Source: Manis javanica
Lineage: Eukaryota > Chordata > Mammalia > Pholidota > Manidae
Length of the DNA stretch: 64,000 nucleotides
Direction of reading: 5' to 3'
Assembly: GCF_040802235.1 (NCBI RefSeq)
Contig: NC_133157.1
Span: 21,655,501 to 21,719,500, forward strand
This document shows, in pieces, positions 1 through 11,469 of the stretch. The position numbers were made by a program, and so were the translations under genes. Position 1 is the stretch's first letter; every line of letters starts with the position of its first letter. The notes under the pieces were generated by a model. The model was not told the DNA's origin, did not search any database, and was given only the letters and a program-made list of their open reading frames with translations.

Positions 1-829
1 CCACATTAGTGTAAAAATGGTAGTACGACATGGTAGGCTAGACAGCAGAACTGAGTTAGCAGGTCTGAATGACTCTTGGATTTGTATAACATGAAAGTGA
101 TCCAGAAATTGCTTCAAGCCCCATGAAGGACAAGGAAGAAGCTGAGTTGGAATCTAGCAGGCCTGCCACGGTGGGAGAGACAGGGTGATCTCACTGCAGA
201 GGTTGCAGAGAAGAGTCTAGAGAGGGGCTTGATGAAGGATTTGACTGAGATGTAGGCGGCTGTGCTGGAGCCTCGAAGGGGCTGAGCTGGCCAGGGAGGT
301 CCTCGGGGTCCTAACTGAGCCAAGAGATGAGATCACAAGACGTCCAGCTGCAAACTTCACCAGAGATCAGGGGGTTCCAGGGGACACCACTGCATGAATC
401 TAAGTCCCTTTCTCCTGGCCATCTAGGGGAGAGACAGAGGGAGCATGGGGACAAAGAGTCCTGGCAAGGATCTGATCTTTAAATGACTCATTACCTGAAA
501 TAACTCTCTTAAGTGAGTGACATTTATTTTTCTCTTCTGTCTAGTGGAGGTGCAGATTAAGCTAGATTATATCAGTTTATTTTCTTGCATTTGAGTATTT
601 GTATTTAAATGTTTCTCTCTGCACACACACATTATATAAATTTGTCTATCTACCATCTATAGATTATATAAATATATATTTTTCAACATTGCGTTGATCA
701 AAAAACATAAGATAGTAAGACTGGAATAATTACAAGTAATTCAATGATATCACAAATTTTAATTATTATCTTTTGGACCTTCTCATCTTCTTATGTTTTG
801 TTATTGTTTGTCCTAAACACCTTCCTCAA

Positions 830-1465
830 AAACTCTTCCTTCTACCATATTGCCACATTCAAGCACTTCCAAATTTTATCATTTCTATTCTGATAGGTCC
901 CAGGCATCTCTCTTTTACTCTCTGTACCAATTGCTGTTGTTTCTCAGACTCCTGGAATAGCTTCCTAACTGCATGCTATGCCTCCCAATCTTTTGACACC
1001 AAACCTCTGTTAGGTTTGATGAAGTATATATCTGGCCATATTTCTTGTTTCCTTTAAAATAATTAAATGACTTCCCACTGATTGAAGAACACATTCAGCC
1101 TACTCAGATTCTTAATAATATGGCTAGAGCACACGTTTCAAACCTTCCTTCCCATTCTCCACCTTACTCCCAGTCTCCTTTACTTTCAGCTCTTTGTCTC
1201 ATACTCATGTCTCCTGTTTAGATGGTACCTCTTTCCCAAAGATTCCTTTTAGTACCCCCTCCCTTGTCCTGCTATTGTACTTTATGCTACTGCAACAGAA
1301 CATAGTCCGTGCTATAATTTCCATAGCTGACCGACTTCTTTCTAGAGTGAGAATCCCTGGAATACAGGATCTCCATTGTTAATTATCTCATTTGTTAATT
1401 AAGTTTGAATCCTTTACTCAGCCTAACACTTGGCCTGAATCCAATGTATGTAATAAATGGATATA
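830..1465 (+). repeat. L2 LINE relic
   Basis: Pyrimidine-rich text with scattered short blocks typical of the L2 3' region: cttcctaactgcatgc, a 'tacctctttcccaaagattcc' style block, and a final 'gaatccctggaatacaggat'. It is highly diverged and the borders are approximate. Confidence 0.55.
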
Positions 1466-2277
1466 AGAGTGCTTTACAAACAAAAAAGGGTGATGCAAAT
1501 ATAATCACTTTATTATTGTTTGTTAAATTGAGTTGAATTCATTTTTAGGAATTCTCAGCATTCTCTGGGAGAAATGATTTCCAATTCATGGAAGTTCTAG
1601 AATAATGGATATGAATTATGTCTTAAGATATGATAAGCTTATATATATTCCTGGAAGAGAAGACAGAAGGGATCCTTTGTTCTGGAATCTTCTCTTTCCT
1701 TAATGGGCCTGCCTCAGAGGGCTACCCTTGTCCAGTGGTCCCTCTGTATTTCTATGTGGTCTCCATTCATCTCATATTAAGTCATAAACATTTCCCCATC
1801 CAGGAAGATCAAAGAAGTAGTGCCGTAATAAGCAGCAGCAGCTCTGGGGAGCTGGCCCTCAGTGTAAGCTCCACCAGCACTTGCCTTACATGAGAGCCAA
1901 GCATCTCTCTGCTGACCCTTGGGCAGTAGGCAAGCTATGAATATAACAGATCTGGCATTTCCTGATGTGGGGATTAGTGCCATCTCCAAGAATTCCACAA
2001 ATGTTCTCAGGAGCCATTGGGATATTTCCATTTTAAAAATAAACCTTTATAACTCAACACAAATATCCTAGAAATCCATGTGTCAGCCTTTTTCCTTGAA
2101 AACACTTGTATGTCCTGATATCACTTTCCTGCAGGAAACAGGAAAGGGACACCCCACAAGTGGATCACATCCTCTAAGTAAAAATGCCCTCAGTAAGTAG
2201 CCGTGTAGAAATAGGCACAGCCATGTGGATATCTGCTCACTTACTGTGTGAGAGCTTTGGAAAGTTTGAACAACCCT

Positions 2278-2394
2278 GAGAAAGAAAGAAAAAGGAGGGA
2301 AAACACAGAAAAGAAAGAAAGTGGAAGAACCAGAAAGAAAGGAAGGGGGCAGAGAGGGAGGGAGGAAAGGAAAGGAAAGGAGAGAGAGAAATGA
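2278..2394 (+). repeat. Polypurine (GA-rich) tract
   Basis: About 115 bp almost entirely of A and G on the plus strand, with GAAA, GGAA and GGGA units and only a few interruptions. On the MUSK sense strand it is a CT-rich tract about 250 bp downstream of the second Ig3 exon. Confidence 0.9.
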
Positions 2395-2605
2395 GGTCCT
2401 AGAAGCCCAAGTTACCCATCACTTGGGCAGTTGTTGGAGGATTTTGTTTCTGAGGTAACAAAATAGCTAAAATCAGTTATCTAGGTTGACCTTTGGAGTG
2501 TCCCTAGGGAGGAGGAAATAGCCCAAAGGGGACTAGAGTAAGAGATAAAAGAAAAGAGATTTTTCCCAATGCAAGATGCTATGGAATAAAGCCAACTCTC
2601 CCCTA

Positions 2606-2830
<225 letters not shown>

Positions 2831-2914
2831 TTAGGTCAATGATTCCTTAATATGCTGCATTAGTAGACTTGAAAGAAAAAGTATTAGGATTATGATCAAA
2901 AGGCATGTGATAGA

Positions 2915-3395
2915 TGGCAAAAATAGACATAAGTGTTTCCCTCCCTGTGCCAACGACCTTGCAATGTGACTTTAAAGCTCTTCACCCAAGTAGCATCTCT
3001 CTACTTTGAATCTAGATTGGCCTTGTGACAAGTTTTAGAAAGGAACAGAGACTTGTAAAGTTCCTGGACATGGTGGCTTGCTTTCTTGCTCTTGGAACCT
3101 GTGGTCCCCTGTGAACAAGCCAGAGCTAGCCTGCTGGAAGATGAGGTACACATGGCTCAGTCATCCCCACTACCCCATCTGGGAACCAAGAATGGCCACT
3201 AGATCTGGCCAAACAGCACTCAGTCAACCTGCCTATCACAGGAGCTAAAATCAGCCAAGATCAGGAAATCCTGGCCCAAAACAACCCAGCTGACCCACAG
3301 ACCTGAGAGCATTAATGAATGGTTATTTTTTAAAGCCACCAAACTTTGAGTTGGTTGTGATACAACAATAGATCCTAACATAGGTAGGAAAGATA
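2915..3395 (+). mobile_element. MLT1-type (ERVL-MaLR) LTR relic
   Basis: Shows the ordered landmarks of a mammalian MLT1-class solo LTR: a block with 'ggccttgtgac', then 'gctagcctgctggaagatgag', a 'ccaactgacccacag'-like block, and the end block 'aaagccaccaaactttga' followed by 'ggttgtgatacaacaatag'. No internal retroviral coding sequence accompanies it. It is ancient and non-functional. Confidence 0.65.
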
Positions 3396-3669
3396 CTCAG
3401 TGGATCCTCCAAGACGTGTTCTATGTCTTGAAGATAGAGACAGTCGATTGTGAGAGGTTGTAGACATTTCAGCTTATTTTCATAGCTCCTGTTTAGTTCT
3501 CCACAAGTGCACATCATATAAATAGATAGTTATAAAAAAATGGTTGTAAAGCCAATTCTGTTTTGAGGTGTTACATACAGCATGCTGCATGTACTACTTA
3601 AGTCAGAAAGTCAAAATATCTTTGCAGAGCCAGAATTCCATTGCAATATTGTTTATAACTGACAGAGAA

Positions 3670-3830
3670 ATTTATGTTAGTGCTTATTTATTAGTCATCA
3701 TCATTCCAACTCTGTGGGAAATACAGCTGCTCAGCACATTCTATTAGGTTGCAGAGTTAGAATTCATACACTGGTTTGTTTCATCCCAAAGCCTATGCTT
3801 TTAATCATTATGCTATAGTGCCTTCCCTAG
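3670..3830 (+). repeat. MIR SINE relic
   Basis: Diverged MIR in plus orientation, recognised from its 3' half: 'gcagagttagaattcatac' and 'cctatgcttttaatcattatgc'. The borders are approximate. Confidence 0.6.
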
Positions 3831-6800
3831 TACTAGAAGACAGACAAATGAAGAGTCATGAGACAACAAAAAAATCCACCATGAGCAATGCAAACGTATG
3901 ACAATTGTCATTGTTACTGTGGTAGCATTTTTAAAAATGGTGATTCTTTTTCAGTGTTTTCTTGAGCACTGTGCCATCTTTTCAGTAATTATTCTTTAAT
4001 GGCCGCAGCTTATATGAGGGGAAAGTGCCAGTTTGAAGGAAATTTGAATGGAATCGCACCAAGCACTCAGCCTCTGGTTTGCTGTGACCTTATCTCAGAG
4101 GACAAGATGTGGTTACCATGGTGGCCTTAAAAAGTCCAGTATTTGGGAATGAGAAATTTGGAGCGAGTAATTTTGTTATTTTACCTGAGGGAGGATTTTT
4201 ACAGATAGACTAGCCAGGGGGAGGGAAACTTTGGGGTGCGACCAATTTTCTTCCTTCTGCTGCCAGGTGGCTGGCTGGCCTTGGAACCAAGCATCTCTCT
4301 GCAGAAATTAGGCAGTGAAAGTTTGTCCAGCTAGCTTCTTTGTCTTTTAATTCTCTACCTGCACTACTAGTTTCAATCCTTATGATAAAACTGTTTTCTG
4401 CGAGCATCAATTTACCTTAACTGGGGAAACTTCCCAGGTCAGGTCAAGTATTGAGGCATTTTCCCCAGATAAATAGCATGGACTCCATAAGAAATTGACA
4501 AGGCAGAGAGAAAAATATCTTTAAGAGACATGCACTAAGTTGGGAATGAACTAAATTGGGATACATTCAGATTGAATTCATCATTATCATATCTATCAGA
4601 AGTACAGCATCCTATGGATTTGAGTGTCCAAGCTGATAAAAAGGTCTTAACAGTTTGAAATACAATTTTGGACTCTCCCTGAATTTTTAATATAAAACAA
4701 CAATGAGCAAAAAGCAGAAACCTCTAACTTCTATACTCAGTCAACGTGCCTCATGCTCTAAGGGTCTTTGGTTTACAGATATAATCCCTCTCCAGTTTAT
4801 AGAAGTGAAATCTCTAGGGCAGCTGCCTTCCTCCTTCGCGAAGTTCATTGCCTCCTTCAACAAGCAGGTCCGAACCGTGCCTAGGAGACAACTCAGAAAA
4901 GAGGAATCCCCCAAACGCTGACTAAACTCAGTGTTTTCATGTTCACACCTAAGAAAGTCATTCCTAAACTTCTCCTCAGGGTCACAGAAAACATTCTTGG
5001 TAGGAAAGAGAAGTGAGTTTTAAACAGCCTAAAAGCTCTCCTCCTGGACTTCATCCAAGTGTTGAAACAGCTCAGTGAAAAGACCAGCCACTTAGGAGGC
5101 TCATTGCTTGATTACAGTGTGGCTCCTGAATGCTTTTCCTCCTGTTTCCAGGGGCCTTGCTTGATTCAGTCTGTGACTCATGCACAGCAGGCCTTGTTAG
5201 TCATAGTTGGAATTTGTTTTTCTTTCTTCATGGATCATCCTGACCAACAGTTTCGTATTTTTGATGACCTAAATATAAAAACAATCCTTTGCTCTCCATT
5301 TCCCCTCAGGGTTAGAAGATCAAAGGGATGAGTTCAGATTATTACTGTGACCTTTGATTAAGGTATGTCCCGGCAAAACTGCATACTTAGTTGCAATGAC
5401 TGCATCTGGTGTTTACAGTGAACATGTGATTTTCTCCAACACCTCATGGAACTGTTAGGGTATGGCCCAGTAATGCTCATGTTTAGGGAGTGGTAAAGTC
5501 TGTCTATGCATAATAGAAAAAAAGATAATGGACTGAGAAAATTTTCCATATTGCTTTTGATTTACAGTCATACATATTGACCTCTTTCAATCTGGCTGCT
5601 GAAATATTCCACATAGTATACTCCACTTGATATATGTAATTACTTTAGTGTACACAACTAGTAAGATAAGATGATTATCCAAAGCTCATGTGCTTTGAAC
5701 CAAAAACACTGCCTGTTAAAAATATGTGCAAAATATAGGTGAGCCTCCCTTAAGAAAATTTGAAGATACAATCCTCAACATAGATCATCTATTTTGTTTT
5801 TAATTATTCCAATTAAAATGATTCAACTTTTAGAATATATATTTGAACTCTATTTGTTGGACAAAGCAAGGGAGATGCCATCTTTCTACATTTTTTATTT
5901 GAATGCCAAAATAATAGAGATATTATTGGTATAACTAAATAAATCTGGTTATCAAAATACAAGAATTTTTTTTTGGAAAAGTAATTTCTGCTCTGTCCAC
6001 ACCAAACTTTTTCCAGTGTTGCCAAACAAACAGTATCTTACCACTCACTCTGAAGTTCATCTAAGACTATAGATTTTCATGAAAAATAAGTGACATTTCT
6101 ATAGGAAGAAAGCAAAATAATTCTTGATCACTCTCGGGCATGCTGTTTGCCTTTCTCTAACTGTTGCTCACCTTGGCACTAAAGGATCAGGATTTAGTTT
6201 ATAGCACATTCACAGAGGGCGAGAAAGGGGCCTTCGTATCTTTTCGAGTACGTGTTGTACTTAGTAGAGTGTTAGTGAGGTTAGACTTGTAGTTGGTAAA
6301 GACCACAGTTCAAACTCTGTTTTATTCTGTGCCAAAGAGTTCCCAGCTCTGCATTCCTCTTCATTCTAAATGGTATCAGGGCTGTGGGCTCTTCCCCGTT
6401 CTCCTCAGTAGACTTTTCTGGTCTGCTACTTGTATATCACTGAATGCCTGAAATTGCCTCCATGTCCTGTGATGTGCTTCTGGATGGGCAAAATCATCTC
6501 GATTTTGATGGGGACTTGGTAGTATCCCCAGAATGAAACTTGGCTGTAAGAGCAGCCCTCTTTCTGACCATGAGAACTCCAGATGGACTTTGGCTTCCTT
6601 CCTGGAAGAAAGTCACTATTTGCTTTATTCCTGTTTTAGAATCTGAGGCAATGGATCTGTTTTGCTCTCTGCTTTTTGTGAATTGCATCTTAAATGATTA
6701 AGCTGGGGTCTCAAAAAGACCAAAACTAACTCAAACCATATGACTTTTTTACTACTACTCCTGAACTCCAACAGAGAATAATAATGTAACTTCTAGTTCT

Positions 6801-7639
6801 AAACTTGTAGGAGCCTTTTAAAAACACTGAATTTTTTAAAGCATATGCCTTTTCCATTTTCTTTATTGCTGTTTTCATGGAGTAAGACAAATTAGTAAAG
6901 TCATATCACTAATGTCCTGGTTCTCCTAGGGCATATCTTCACACTGCCTTGAGAGCCATAAGATAACTGCAACAGCTTCCGTAGAAGAGCCACAAAAACA
7001 AATTGCCAAAAAAATTCAAATTTTAAATGACACTGGAATTTAATTAAAGAGCAAAAGAAGAATAGGGACTACAAGTTACTTTACTGTAACTTAACAAAAT
7101 TGGAGAACTTTAGCTCTGATGTCATTCTTAGAGATGATTTCCCCCAGATACCTGACATCTTTGTCATTATAGACATGGGGAGAAACTCTGAGAGATAACT
7201 GGACTCCCCTACAATTACATTAGCCGAAGAGGGGCATTTGTAATGGACATCTTCAAACTCCTCACCTAATTCTCATTCTACCATACCTCAAGTTACAAGG
7301 TTATAAAGTGATATTAGTTTATTACTGTTTTGAAGGGATGAATGATAAACAGAAAAGATGAGCCAGAATCAAGTTCAACAGTAAATCATGAGAAAACCTG
7401 GTTTAAGGTGATCCAAGATTAGTGGGAGTTCCTGGTCCCTGGAAGAAACAAACAAAAATTCTCTCTGGAAAAATGTTCCTTCATCTAGACTTCAAACTAA
7501 TCCCTAACTTTTTTTTTTTTCTCAAGAAAATGAACAGCTGACAGTCAGAGATAACTAGGCAGACAAGAAAGCAAGATACAATGAACAGGAGTCAGCAGGG
7601 AAACAGACAGGAGCAGCAGACCTGCAGTAGCATCCCATC

Positions 7640-8157
7640 TCATTCAAGTAAAAGCCAAAGTTGTTTCGGTGACCTACACAAGCCTCCATGATCCACAACC
7701 CCTCACCTCTGTCCTCTTTGCTCACTCACCTCTAGCCACACTAGGCTACTTCCGGTTTCTCTGACCTACCCTGTGTACCCTTATCTCAGAGACTTCCCCT
7801 GGTTATCTTCTCCCAGTTTTCTATATAGCCTTCTCTTTCAGCTCCTTCAGATTTTAGCTCAAATGTCTTCATGTTAATGAGGCTCCCCTGATCCCTCTGT
7901 TGAAAATGAAATCTTTCTGCTGAGGTTGTACTTTGTCTCATTTTCCCACCTTATTTTTCCCCATAGCACTTGACAGTATCTGCATAGAATATACATTCTC
8001 CTATTTGTTTTATTTTTTGTTTGTCTTTCCCTATCATAATGTAAGCTGTTTGAGGGCAGGGAAATTTACCTGTTTTCTTTTCTCCTGTACCCACAATGCC
8101 TAGAATACTGTCCGACAGCCAGGAGATGCCCAGTATTTATACAATGAGTACATGAAC
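7640..8157 (+). repeat. L2 LINE relic, 3' region
   Basis: Contains the characteristic L2 order: 'agctcaaatgtcttc', 'atcataatgtaagctgtttg' with 'agggcaggga', then 'cccacaatgcctagaatac'. Diverged and plus orientation. Confidence 0.75.
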
Positions 8158-8230
8158 GCTTACATGTAAAGTGCTTAGAACAGAGACTGCCTCGTAGTAG
8201 TCATTTCACATACATTAGTTGTTACTACCC
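8158..8230 (-). repeat. MIR SINE fragment
   Basis: Reads 'acatgtaaagtgcttagaac' and onward like the reverse complement of a MIR core. It is a short fragment directly after the L2 relic. Confidence 0.5.
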
Positions 8231-8635
8231 GTATAAAAAAATTGGGAAAAGAATGTTGAACAGATATGGGTTCTAATTCTGGATTACTTTTCCTCAGAGT
8301 GGCCTCCAACACTGAACTAATTCTTAAGCTGATTATTTTTGTGAAAATTATTTTACTTGTGTGGGAAGGAATTGTTATCGCTTCCCTCTTACACAAAGAC
8401 ATAGAGAGAAATTTGATTTTCTACTCTTCCCTATGATACAAGGAAAGAAGAAAATCCACAGAGCTCTATTTTTATGGCAGCGACTTCTAGGGCAAAAATA
8501 TTGGAAGGCTTTGAAAAATGGAGATGCAGTGGGACCAGTGAAAGAGACCAGGTTAGCTCTACAAATCTGTGGTCTATCCTGAAATTCACCAGCAGAGAGT
8601 CTTCCTCAGACAAGCCCCATCCAGATGGCACTCAC

Positions 8636-8760
8636 AGCATTTCCGTTTTCAATCCAGGTGATGGTGGGGACGGGCATGCCTGTTGCTGTACAACGCAGGG
8701 TCACAAAGGAGCCAAAGGTGACATTGTGGGATGCAGGAGCCCGCAGGATTCTGGCAAAAA
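8636..8760 (-). CDS. MUSK: MUSK coding exon: first half of Ig3
   Basis: The frame enters in phase 1 and reads [17 protein letters not shown], then [10 protein letters not shown] with the first Ig3 cysteine, and [10 protein letters not shown] with the core tryptophan. The exon ends in phase 0. SHNVT is an N-glycosylation sequon that is also known in human MUSK. Differences from human recalled here include Ala in RAPAS (Glu), Arg before the Cys (His) and Met in ATGMP (Ile). The acceptor is ttcctaacag at 8761. The donor gtgagt at 8635 is strong. An L1 3' end begins only about 75 bp upstream of the acceptor. Ig3 exons are skipped together in a known MUSK splice form, which the phases allow. Confidence 0.96.
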
Positions 8761-8835
8761 CTGTTAGGAAACAGAAGTGGTGAGTGACTCTCCTATAGGG
8801 AGTGGTCAAGCTGGAGTGGTCTTTCAACAACGCAC

Positions 8836-9370
8836 ATCAGTGATACATATACGTGATGGAGTATTATTCAGCCATAAAAAGAAAACAAAACCTACCATTT
8901 GCAACAACATGGATGGAGGTAGAGGATATTATACTCAGTGAAATAAGCCAGGTGGAGAAAGACAAGTACCGAAGAATTTCTCTCATTTATGGATTATAAC
9001 AGCAAAGAAATACTGAAGGAACAAAATAGCAGCAGACTCACAGTCTCCAAGAAGGGACTAGCGGTTACCAAATAGGGAGGGTTTGGGGAGGCTGGGTGGG
9101 AGGGAGGGAGAAGGGGATTAAGGGGGACTGTAATTAGTGCTCACAATATAGGTAGGTCATGGGGAAGGCAGTACAGCATGGACAAGACAACAAATGACTC
9201 TGTAGCATCTTACTACACTGATAGTGACTACAGTCAGTGGAGGAGGGGGCGGGCAGTGAGGACTTGATAATATGGGTGAATGTTGAAACCACAAGGTGTT
9301 CAGGTGAAACCTTTAGAAGATTGTATATCAATGATACTTTAATAAAAATTAGAACTAAAAATAAATACAC
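8836..9370 (+). mobile_element. L1 LINE, 5'-truncated 3' end
   Basis: Starts in the distal ORF2 region with the familiar 'ggagtattattcagccataa' and 'caacatggatggaggtagag' blocks. It continues through a G-rich stretch ('gggagggagggagaagggga') typical of L1 3' UTRs and ends in an AATAAAAA-type tail near 9340-9360. It is less diverged than the other repeats here and lies antisense to MUSK. It begins roughly 75 bp upstream of the first Ig3 exon acceptor. Confidence 0.85.
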
Positions 9371-9374
9371 ATCA

Positions 9375-9870
9375 GGTCACGTTCTTTTGCATAAAATCCT
9401 TCCATGTTCCTTCTGTCTTAAGGGTAACACCAAGGGCCATGCCCTGGCTTCTAAGCAGTTATGCTATGACCTTACATTTCTCACCACTGCAGGGTACTCC
9501 AAGCTTGTTCCCAGCTTAGGAGCTTGCCCATGCTGCCCCTCAGCCCAGAGCACAGGCCCCCTCAAGATCTTCAAGTGGCAGGTTCCTTGTATCATGCAAG
9601 TGTCTATTTAAGTGACATTTACTCAGAAAAGCTCTCCTTGACCACCCAGTATAAGTTATAACCCTTCCCCCATTGACTTTTTATCATCTTGTTTTATTGT
9701 CCTTACAGACCTTTCACTATCTGAATTTATTTATTTTGTATTTGTCCATTTTCTGTTATCCCCCCCATTAGATTGTGAGCTCTCAGCAACAAAAAATCTT
9801 GTCTATTTTGTTCAGTACTTAGAAGAGTGCCTGACCAAAGTAATAGCATTTACTTGAATTAATGAAGTAA
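9375..9870 (+). repeat. L2 LINE relic, 3' region
   Basis: Pyrimidine-rich L2 text ending with 'attagattgtgagctctcag' and 'agtacttagaagagtgcctg', the diagnostic L2 3'-end order. It lies directly downstream of the L1. Confidence 0.75.
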
Positions 9871-10169
9871 CTAATTAATACTTTACATCTTCAACTGTAT
9901 CATAGTGGGAAGACAGACAAAATCTGTCTAATCAAACTCTTCAGAGAATAGGATAAGCATACTAGGCCTCAAAGAAAAGGAATATTTTTGGGTAAGTGTG
10001 GGCAGGCAATAGGTAATTAGTATTCCTTTCTGAGGTTAAACCCCTCCTGATTAGATAAGAGGAAGTTCTTTTGATGTGAGAAGAAATTTCATCTTTAAGG
10101 AGTGGAGTATGAGGCTCAGGATGTACAACAGACTGAAGTAAGCTTAGAATCACAGAATCGCTAAGCTTG

Positions 10170-10335
10170 GAAGAGTTTTCAGAGATCAGTGAGATTCCTG
10201 CTCTTATTTTATAGATGTAGAAACCAAATCCCAGTTCATTTAAGTTGCTTTCCCAAAGTAATGAAACTGAGGGGTGAGACACTTGAACGCAGTTCTTCCG
10301 ACTTCAAATCCAGTGTTCTTCTGAACCTTTTAAAT
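10170..10335 (+). repeat. MIR SINE relic
   Basis: The MIR core and 3' half are recognisable: 'attttatagatgtagaaacc', then 'cccaaagtaatgaaactgag' and 'ttcaaatccagtgttcttct'. Confidence 0.6.
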
Positions 10336-10889
10336 ATTTTAAATTGCCCATTGTATTTTAAATACAGTATTTCATGCTCTTGAATTTTGTTTCTAGGACT
10401 TACGCACATATATTAGACTATGAAACCCCAACAAGTACAATGCTTTTGAAGCTTAGTTCTTCTATTTACTTGAAATTTATGTAGTTCAGATTCTGAAGGA
10501 AAGTACAAAGGAGGTAAGTATATGCAAGACAGGAAAATGATGGATCAGTTCCACAAACAGAAGTTGGTCTGATTGCTGAATACCTCTTGAAAGAGGATTA
10601 CATAATTCAAGGAGGGCAAATGAGTTAGGTTTCTCAAATAAATGGTATCAGGGGAAAAAAGAGGAACTATTATAGATTAAAAATGACTTAGGAGGCATAA
10701 CCCCAGATACAATGTATGGATCTTATTTGTATCCTTACTCAATGAAACTGAGGTAAAAAGATATTTTTGAAGCATTTGGATAAAAATTGCACAGTCCTGG
10801 CAGCCAACTGCACTAAAAAATGAGTGCTAATTGGGGATGGATGAGGTAATGAAAATGGTAATGTCATTAAAAAATTTATGTGAAGTACA

Positions 10890-11095
10890 TATAGATTGAT
10901 TGAATTAATGTTTAGGATTTGCTTTAAAAGAAACCAGCAACAGAATAAAGTAATGAGATAGATGAAACAAAAAATGGTAGACTATCGATCATTTAGCAAT
11001 AGACTTTTGCTGTTGGGGAATAGGAACACGGGAGGTTACTCTGTTACTCTATATACTTTATCGTAAGATTGAAAATTTTCCAATGACATTTAAAA
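10890..11095 (+). repeat. L1-like 3' tail (old)
   Basis: Resembles the end of an old L1: 'tgctgttggggaataggaac' followed by 'gaggttactctgttactcta', then 'gattgaaaattttccaatga'. It is too diverged to subclassify. Confidence 0.4.
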
Positions 11096-11340
11096 ATATC
11101 ACAGCAGAGCCTACCCAACAGCTCCAAGAAAACATATGATAGACACATTGAAATAGCGTAAGTTCTAGAAAAAAAAATTGAAGAAAGGTAAGGTTCTGAG
11201 AGGAAACATTTGGCAGTAGTATCAGTCCTAAGAGCTTCAGAAATACCTACAACAGTTTTAGATGAAAACTGTGGGGGATGGTTCTAAGTTGAAACAAACT
11301 TGGGGACTCGGGGAGGTATTTACAGCCTGAAAAAAATGCC

Positions 11341-11469
11341 ATGGCCACAGGAGTGGCAGAAGCCACTGTGGCCAAGAGGGTCAGCTCCAAGAGCAAGGGC
11401 CCTGTGTGCTCTGACAGGGCACTGCGCTTCGAGGGCCTCATGCTTGCTGCTCTCCAGTTCCTGAAATGA
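11341..11469 (+). other. Short GC-richer open frame of unknown nature (42 codons)
   Basis: An ATG in a strong context (gccATGG) opens a 42-residue frame starting MATGVAEATVAKRVSSKSKG and ending LAALQFLK before TGA at 11467-11469. Base composition is clearly GC-richer than the flanks. I do not recognise the peptide. It could be a fragment of a processed pseudogene or a chance frame. It overlaps a perfect 13-bp stem-loop at 11342-11374. No promoter, splice site or neighbour supports it as a gene. Confidence 0.2.
11342..11374. repeat. Imperfect palindrome / stem-loop
   Basis: TGGCCACA (11342-11349) pairs with TGTGGCCA (11367-11374), and GTGGC (11353-11357) pairs with GCCAC (11362-11366). There is a GGA bulge and an AGAA loop, giving 13 base pairs without mismatch. 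Confidence 0.85.

Noticed and set aside
8474-8767. Plus-strand frame of 97 codons
   Set aside because: It is the antisense shadow of the first Ig3 exon of MUSK.
9237-9611. Open frame of 124 codons on the plus strand
   Set aside because: It crosses the junction between an L1 3' end and an L2 relic, so it is not a gene.
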